Below are positions 57,342-64,000 of a stretch of DNA of 64,000 nucleotides, one piece after another. The notes beneath the pieces are model-generated. The model was not told the DNA's origin. It made no database searches and worked only from the letters and a program-made list of their open reading frames with translations. Source of the stretch: Drosophila pseudoobscura. Its lineage: Eukaryota > Arthropoda > Insecta > Diptera > Drosophilidae. Within the stretch, counting starts at the first letter, position 1; the number at the start of each line of letters is the position of its first letter. The DNA is taken from the NCBI RefSeq assembly GCF_009870125.1, contig NC_046680.1:20231501-20295500 (forward strand), given 5' to 3'. A program made the position numbers and the translations under genes.

Positions 57342-60300
57342 CGTGTTGTTGTGTTAGTTTTATAATTAATAAATATAAAAACAAAGTATGTTTTCGTATT
57401 TCGTTGTTCGCTCTACAGCCGATTGAACTATACTAGAAGGCATGTTATTGTTATCGAAATCTATATATTGGATGATTGGAAAGGCCTGGAGATCGAGATC
57501 CCTTTCCATCTACTGTTAACTAACAGAAAAAACATAAACCCTTCCTTACAGTTTCGTTTCCTTTTTGTCTAACCGTTCAATGGAATCAATGTATCCGCAG
57601 AACCAGAGATTAAAGATGACGTGCATCATCGTGCACACAGTGACTAGGGTGACTATGCAATTTAATAACATCGAGCGAATCGAAAGACCTAATGAATCAG
57701 GATGGTTTTACAACAAATACGATATGATATTCAGAAGGCATTGAAAGCAGTTTTGCAGTTGAAACCACTAATGCAAAAGCAAAAGTTTGATTTTGTAGCA
57801 CAGTGTTTTTAATTAATAGAAGTGCATTGTTGCAGCCGCCGACGCCAGCTGCGCTGCCTCTGCCTTTAAGTCTGCTGCTGCGGGTTGAGGCAGTCGTCTT
57901 TTTGTTGGTGGTTTTCTTTTTTCGTAATGGTATGTAAAATAAATGTTGCATTTTAGTGTTTTTTTTTTTAGATTTGTGTGTCTAGTTTTTGTTGCCCAAG
58001 TGTTGCAATGTTTGTTGTAACAAATGGCAACAGCATCGGCGGCAGCAGCAGCAGCGGCGTCAGCAGCGTTGGCGGCAGCGGCAGCGGCACCGGCGTTTAT
58101 TTACGTTGGCTCTGCTCTGCCATTCCGTCCATTCATTCACATCTCTCGGCGATGGACGAACGTGTGCGCGGTGCTTGGCTGTTCGTAAAATAGTGTTTTT
58201 GTTGGTTCTTGTTTTGTTCTTATTTTTGCGTGTGTGTCATTCTTGTACTCTACGGATCTCGCACTTATACATATATGTATGTGCATACAATTTATTGTAG
58301 TTTTTGCATATTGCTAAGCATCGCAACTGATTTCTTGCGAGCACCGGTACCTCCCCCTCCAACGCGGCTTAGTATCTCATTTGCACAACAAACAATGTGC
58401 AAATATTTGGTCCGCCCGTTGACTACACTAAAATAATCAGAACAGCACATCGCGGAGAACAAACGGATGACGGACGCGACGGGACCTGTGCCTGTGCCTC
58501 TGCCTGTGTCTCAGTGAGGAACTATACCCACATACACGAGTACAGAGATAAAGATGATCTCCTAATGTCAGCGGAGATAACGAAGAGACCAAACCATGCA
58601 TAAGCAGCGCGTTCATTCCCGGTTCCGAAAAGAGTGACAAGCTCCCAGTGAAGCCAGCCAGCCAGCCATCCAGCCATCCAGCCAGTTACCTGTCTCGTCT
58701 GCTCTGTGCCGGTCGTGGGTTTTCTGTGTGTGTTTGCTGTTTGTTTGCTGCTGCTGCAGTTACAGAACTCGTAAGCTTGTTTAGAAAGTGTCGGGTTGAA
58801 GGCGGTGGCATACCATACCCGTAGAAAGTGCATTAGCTGGAAGCCAAACAATAACCCATGTTAACCAACTAAAGCGTATCGTTATTCTACATATCGAGCT
58901 GTAACAATAAACAATAATTGAATCATCTAAAGCTAATCAAGTTACACACTTGTGCAGATACGGTGCGGCGTTACAGGCGGTACAAACACAGGTGAGATTT
59001 ACAGTCATCCCATTCGGATTGCCTTTCCCTTTTCCTTTACCTTTCCAATTGAAAACACCATTCTCCAATCAGATGCACATTACATTTTCAATTCCAAGCT
59101 ACTTAAAAATCCAATTGACAGTTACACTTTCGCTGGAATTCAACATATGTATGTACAATATATACAATATCTACAGTATCCAGAACTTGAGCAAGTACTC
59201 GAAGCCAATTACAATCAATTGAAAAGGGCGCGCGTGCCATTGCCAGAACAGATCACAACAGAACAGAACAGAACAGAACAGAATAGTACAGAACAGACCA
59301 TTATAGAGCCCGAGAAGAAACAGGGCCTTGATACTGTTATTTATAGGGTGACCTTCTGACACGCCACCTTTGTACTTTTTCCTGGTATTTGCGCATTGTG
59401 TCACTCTAACTATAATAACTGTCATTGTTCTGAAGAGAGTTCTGCTCGCTGTGGGCTCTGGTACCTTCCGTGCTGTTCCATATCGCTTGCATCACGAAAT
59501 TATGGATTAGATGCAAGGGATTCTCTGGGAAAATAAAGCGAACTCAGATTGTTCCGTAATTAAACCGAATTAATTGCTAATCTCTGGATCGGAGCATGTC
59601 AAAACTTCTGCCTTCCCTTATCTAAATTTGCCTTTGATTGGGACTGGGGCTGGCCCATTAGATCTTGAACAAAGTTCTGCCTCGTGCCCAAGACGGCATT
59701 GCTATTTCTCCCCTTTTTTATTTAAAGCCATTTCCTAGCAATGATACAATCCCATTGCCGCCAACTGCGATCATATTCAAACATTCATTAAAAATTAGTT
59801 ACTTACTCCAACAGCAGTAGAGGATTAATTGCACATCGTTGTCTCCTCCCCCCACCAACCCGCCTACCCCCGCCCCTCTGATACGGAGCTTGCAAATTAA
59901 CTTAGAATGCATAACAAATTAAACAAAACAAAGTTAGCCCGAAACGATGATCATGATTCATCGCTCGTGGCGTGGATTTATGGACCCGTGAAAAGTGTCT
60001 GCCCTTGGTACTTGTACTCGTACCGTACTCGTATCTGTAGACAATTTTGAAGACTTGTGTAAATTGGCTCTGCGCCTGTTTGCCAGCTGTTTGTTACACT
60101 TGGACCTTCGTCTGAGTCTTGGCCTCAAGATACCTGTTGATACAACCTTTTCTCAGGGGTTGGGGCGCAGGCTGGTTGCCTGAGCGAACAGTGACGGCAG
60201 CAGGTTAAAGTATCAAAGTATCGTCCCGCGCAACAGTATCCGCAAGTCGGTGGCTAGAAGATACGATGGTGGGGCGGATATCGAGGCAGGTATCAGTGGG

Positions 60301-61122
60301 TATGCATTTCTCGCATTCTCCGGAGACGGAGAGACGAAACCCGTAAGCTCGCCTCGGCGAAAGCTACACTCGCAATGCAATCAGCTGTGGGCAGAGCAGA
60401 CGCTCGTCGAGCTTCCGCGAGAGCTTTGGCACCGTGGAACGGGTTTAAGAATTTCCCTTGTTTGTGTTTACCTGCTGCCCGACTCTTCCGCATGCATCTG
60501 TCTGGACCGAAAACGGTCGGGGCGGAGAGCCGGGCGGGGTATCAGTAAACAGGGGCAACATCAAAAGTCTCCATTGATTACACAAGTCGTCACCCTGGGC
60601 CATAAAGTTTTCCAGGTATCATCTGATCATCCGAATCTCTCGCAGCAATTAGATAAAGAGATCTTATGACCTCAATAGCTTAATGATCGGCAGTTTAAGG
60701 GCTGTCCGGAATCAGCGAGCCGTAAAAAGCATTTAATTAACCAAATACGCCGGGAACGTGCAAACAATACCAGAGATGACTTCTTATCGTGCGAGAGAAG
60801 CATAAAAAGATACAAAATACAACCGAATCAAGTTTAAACGAAAAACATACTCTATCAACTATACCTTTTTATAATTACTGGATAAACCCTTTCCTTTCAA
60901 TGTCGTGTCTATCTGGCTCCGATCGTGATGATTTTTAGGTAATAGACAGACAATAGATTCATATAAAATCCCCTTGAAGAAACATGACTAAGAGCATTCG
61001 AATTGAAGATAAAACACCTAGACAAATATTAAGGTAAACTTTCCGCGGGCCCCATTGAAGCACATAAGAATACAAATGTTGTGCTGCTCTAATTCTAATA
61101 TCTGCCATAGCATATTGCCCAA
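57342..61122. other. Intergenic region
   Basis: 3.8 kb without a convincing gene. AT-rich TATATTTATTAATTATAAAAC on the minus strand just upstream of 57341 may be the orphan gene's promoter. GGCAGCAGCAGC repeats near 58040-58100, GCCAGCCAGCCATCC near 58662-58685, and (CAGAA)n at 59258-59297. Open frames up to 139 codons (60250-60669) lack domain resemblance or coding-like composition. Confidence 0.5.
59258..59297 (+). repeat. Pentanucleotide (CAGAA)n
   Basis: Six to seven CAGAA units, some interrupted. Confidence 0.8.
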
Positions 61123-61159
61123 TATACCCTACCCAGGTACTGTACAGGTATTGGGTATA
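61123..61159. repeat. Inverted repeat resembling a Helentron terminal hairpin
   Basis: TATACCC (61123-61129) pairs with GGGTATA (61153-61159), with GGTAC/GTAC palindrome between. It resembles the 3' hairpin of the element at 55098-56095 and may be a solo remnant. Confidence 0.4.
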
Positions 61160-61189
61160 GAAAATGCCCATCAAGTGAGTGCACGAAGG

Positions 61190-62440
61190 TTTTTCCCCGA
61201 CGAGAGTGGGACAAAAAGCGAGCGAGAGAGAGAGAGGACGACACGGAGCCGGAGCCAGAGCCAGAGCTGGGTTAACCGCAAAGCGCTCTATTCGGTGTGC
61301 TTTTAATCAAAAGTTTAATAGATTGGCGTCGTTGTCGTGCTTGAGGAAATTGCCGACTGGCCCGCAAAATAATTACAGCAACAAGAGACAGAGCCAGAAA
61401 GAGAGAGAGAGAGAGAGTGGTGTGAGTGGAGCTCAGGCGAGAGAGAGTGGAGCTCTCTCACCCCCTTCGGTTCTCCCTCTGTCGCACTCCGCTGCGAAAG
61501 CTCTGGCTCTGGGCTTTGGTTCGACTGGGCTGGGGCGTTCCGATGGGGGAATTGTGATTTCAGTTTCATTTTTGAAGATCACTTTGTGCGAGGCGGACGC
61601 GAGAGAGAGCGAGCGAGCGTGCGAGCGATCCACGAATAAACACCACACTACGGAACAGTTGACTGTATATGATTAATTTGTGTACTTAATACATAAATAA
61701 ATATAATTAAATAAACCAAGCTGTGCAATCACATCGGCAGCCGCCTCCCAGTGGCACAAGGAAGAGAGTGTGTGGAGTGGAGCCAAAGTGCAGTGCAGGA
61801 GAAAAACGCATCCCATTTGAACTTAATTTTGAATTCCTATATTCGAGCGATCGCATCCATTCCGTTCGATTCCAATATCAATGTCAAGTGGATCGCGATC
61901 ACTCGGAATCCGGGGTCAGGAGAGCGCTACGACTGATTAACACTCCATCTCCGGCTCTAATGAGCGCAAAGCAAACGCAAACAAATAAATAAGTAAACAA
62001 CGAAAACGGCAAATTAACAAAAGCGAAATCGGAATCAGAATCAAGAAGCAGAGGGAAAAAATACGCGGAATATAGAAAAACACGTTTCCACAAAAAGCGC
62101 ATAAACGGCAACAAATAACACAAATTGTTGTCGCTTTTGTGGCTGAACACGCGTACGCATTATACGTTAATCGGAGAATATCAAATCGCAGGGAGACACC
62201 AGACGTACAGCTCCAACAGATCAACAGATCAACAGATCGCGGCCCAGTCTGTGTGGCTGTTTTGGGACTAACCCTGATTCTGGCTCTTACCAAATATGAG
62301 CAGGGGCTGCCTGTCGGACCAGTTGCTGTTGTAACGTAACCTGAGCAGCCGTGACCGAGACACCAAACCGCGTCAAGTGGAGACCAGACCTACATTCACC
62401 ACACACTCGTACCACCAACATACTCGTACGTAGTGCGGCC
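61190..62440 (+). promoter_or_regulatory. Promoter and 5' UTR region of the ITPRID-like gene
   Basis: GA-rich runs (GAGAGAGAGAG near 61224 and 61400, GCGAGCGAGCG near 61608) give many GAGA-factor-type sites and are followed by leader-like sequence to the ATG at 62441. No TATA/initiator pair was chosen. A 5' UTR intron cannot be excluded. Confidence 0.4.
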
Positions 62441-63373
62441 ATGGAACGCTCTCACAGCTGCAGCAATTTCGAGGCCAGAGTAGGGCCGGGAGCGGCACTG
62501 GCTATAGCGGCCGGAGGGGCAGTAAAAGCCGGGTCCAAAGAGGTGCCTCAGCCGAAGGCCCACGCCGGCAGCAGCGATAACCTGCCGCTGAGCATCTGTG
62601 CCAGCTCCGCGGATCACTTTCCGCCCAACAAGCCGTTGCGCAAGCGCAAAAAGCTGCAGCGCCAGCAGTCGGCCGTCGATGTGGACGACCTGGAGTGCGA
62701 TTGCGCATATGCCGCCGATCTAGAGGAGAATGCCGACCACGACCAAGACGTCGAAAACGACCAGGACAAGACCAGCCTGGACGCCTTGCCACACTTGCCC
62801 AGCCACTTCGCGCAACAGCAGAGCCCCGCCCATGTGAGCATGGCCCTGCAGCGCCACATCTCCATTTCCTGCAAGAGCAGCGGCCTGCGACGCTGTCGCT
62901 GCCTGCGCCACGAGGAGTCCTTCGACTCTTGCAGCACGGCACCGGAACTGAGTCCGCAGGCCCAGCGCCAGCACCGATTCAGCAGCCTGCTCTTGAGGGA
63001 CAGCTCTGCCTCTGTGCAGTCGGACTCCAGCCGGTACTCGAGCGTGGACAGCCTGCTGGAGTCTCGCAAGCCGGATCCGGAGGCCATACTCATCAACCTG
63101 GGCTTCGGTCCCGTCGGCTCCGAGGACATGTTGTCGCGGATACCGAAACGCTTCCTGAAACCCTCCCAGGTGCCGGGCATCGACACGGAGGCGTTTGTTC
63201 AAAGACTGACCCTGGCCAGTTCCTTGGCAGACTCCAGTGTTCTGGGGTATCGCGGACTCATCGGCAACCCGGACATGCCGCCCTCCTCGATTGTGGCCAA
63301 GATCATGGAACGCTTCGAGGTGAACCACCATCGTAAGAAGTCAATGGGTTCCATCGACCATCCGATACGATGA
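62441..63373 (+). CDS. ITPRID/KRAP/TESPA1-like protein with IP3-receptor-binding motif
   Basis: 310 codons, one exon. ATG 62441 (GCCATGG context) is the first in frame after a stop at 62342. N-terminus MERSHSCSNFEARVG, then a basic patch (RKRKKLQRQQS), an acidic stretch (DLEENADHDQDVENDQD), a cysteine/arginine cluster (SGLRRCRCLRHEESFDSC) and a serine-rich segment (SSASVQSDSSRYSSVDSLL). At about residues 205-255 comes DPEAILINLGFG...DMLSRIPKRFLKPSQVPGID..FVQRL, the signature of the KRAP/ITPRID/TESPA1 domain that binds IP3 receptors and anchors them to actin or to signalling complexes. Vertebrate members are far longer, so this is a compact form. It probably links ER calcium release to the cytoskeleton (inference). 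I do not know a Drosophila symbol for it. Confidence 0.85.
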   Translation: MERSHSCSNFEARVGPGAALAIAAGGAVKAGSKEVPQPKAHAGSSDNLPLSICASSADHFPPNKPLRKRKKLQRQQSAVDVDDLECDCAYAADLEENADHDQDVENDQDKTSLDALPHLPSHFAQQQSPAHVSMALQRHISISCKSSGLRRCRCLRHEESFDSCSTAPELSPQAQRQHRFSSLLLRDSSASVQSDSSRYSSVDSLLESRKPDPEAILINLGFGPVGSEDMLSRIPKRFLKPSQVPGIDTEAFVQRLTLASSLADSSVLGYRGLIGNPDMPPSSIVAKIMERFEVNHHRKKSMGSIDHPIR

Positions 63374-63720
63374 TTCGCCTAAGCCAGAAGGACTCACCAT
63401 TCCAATCCATTCCATTATAATCTTCTACTATTAGTCAGCCAAATAGGGGGCTCTACGTTTAAACTTGCAACCCAGCGGGGGGACATGTGATCATTGTGAT
63501 GTCTTATCTTGTCCATAGTCCTTAGAAAATGCCGCGTACTTAGCTGTGTATTATTGTACCAATCGATGAACCAATGTTTTTGTGAACTATTGTAAACTCT
63601 AGTTAAATAAGGATTAAAGAGAATTGTATTTTATTTTATTGTATCTGCAAGTCTTGTACTTCAAACAGGTTTTTCTGTATTGGAATCATCTCAATAAAAT
63701 ATTATCTGAATTATTGTGCA
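63374..63720 (+). other. 3' UTR of the ITPRID-like gene
   Basis: AATAAA at 63693-63698 in CTCAATAAAATA gives a 3' UTR of about 340 nt. The final 280 bases of the window show nothing recognisable. Confidence 0.6.
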
Positions 63721-64000
63721 TTTCTAGAAGTGTTCTGTGTAAAAAGATTTTACAATTTTGACTTTAAAATCATTGATTTGTTTGGTTTGATTCAGAAAAC
63801 TGTTTCTTGCCGATTCCTGTAGACACCTCTTTTCCATTTCAAATCTCTGAATGGGTCGCTTTCAACTCTAACAGAGCTTGGTGTCTCCAGTGGAATCCTA
63901 AAATTAGAAATCAGCGTCACTTTCCGTACGCTGTTTGTTCATTTTGTAGTTGAACAAATTCATTTGCGATACGGTTCCACGATCGCATTTCCATACGTAC

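Noticed and set aside
60250..60669. 139-codon plus-strand frame in the intergenic region
   Set aside because: No recognisable domain, no coding-like third-position bias and no splice context.
62351..62440. Upstream in-frame extension of the ITPRID-like protein
   Set aside because: It has no ATG (it begins at GTG), and the ATG at 62441 has a good Kozak context.

Overview
The window is insect nuclear DNA, almost certainly from a Drosophila species. GT-AG introns are present, several of them only 50-75 nt. Coding sequence is strongly GC-ending, and CAG/CAA (polyglutamine) tracts are abundant. A DINE-1/mini-me-type Helentron is present. The encoded proteins match, in order, the D. melanogaster genes I know as aft (CG5032), Ubc10, Bop1 (CG5033), CG5036 and grh. 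That block lies on Muller element C (54E-F region in D. melanogaster). Clear amino-acid differences from D. melanogaster Grainyhead, shifted repeat tracts and dense 5-9-mer microsatellites suggest a species outside the melanogaster subgroup. An obscura-group fly is my guess, but I cannot prove it.

Layout. 1-1625 (+): 3' part of the cap-2 methyltransferase gene adrift/CMTR2. 1950-2414 (-): intact UBE2L3-type ubiquitin-conjugating enzyme, convergent with adrift and divergent from the next gene. 2830-5435 (+): ribosome-biogenesis factor BOP1 in five exons. 7800-9969 (+): RZ/GAIP-type RGS protein with a cysteine string, in five coding exons, preceded by a 5' UTR intron and followed by a long AT-rich 3' UTR/intergenic stretch. 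About 14.2-54.8 kb (+): the large grainyhead locus. It has a noncoding first exon and a 4.7 kb intron. It then has a long N-terminal coding exon, two multi-kilobase introns holding a second putative start exon and a cassette exon, two symmetric exons matching the neuroblast-specific O-isoform exons, nine further exons for the DNA-binding and dimerisation regions, and a 2.2 kb 3' UTR. 55098-56095: a complete Helentron-like non-autonomous element. 56183-57341 (-): a two-exon secreted protein I do not recognise. 57.3-61.4 kb: intergenic. 62441-63373 (+): an ITPRID/KRAP-like protein with an IP3-receptor-binding motif.

The genes are independent eukaryotic transcription units. The first three are housekeeping (mRNA capping, ubiquitylation, 60S ribosome assembly). 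The RGS and ITPRID-like genes act in G-protein and calcium signalling. grainyhead dominates the window and is developmentally regulated.

The most interesting points are in grainyhead: an apparent unlisted alternative start exon with matching phase, a 121-codon cassette exon, a tandem NAGNAG acceptor, an in-frame GT-AG exitron built on an ACGAAT repeat, and near-perfect Grainyhead binding motifs in its own introns. Outside it, the orphan secreted gene beside a Helentron, carrying a fresh 51-bp internal duplication, is also worth a look. I found no CRISPR array, operon-type system, rRNA or tRNA gene.
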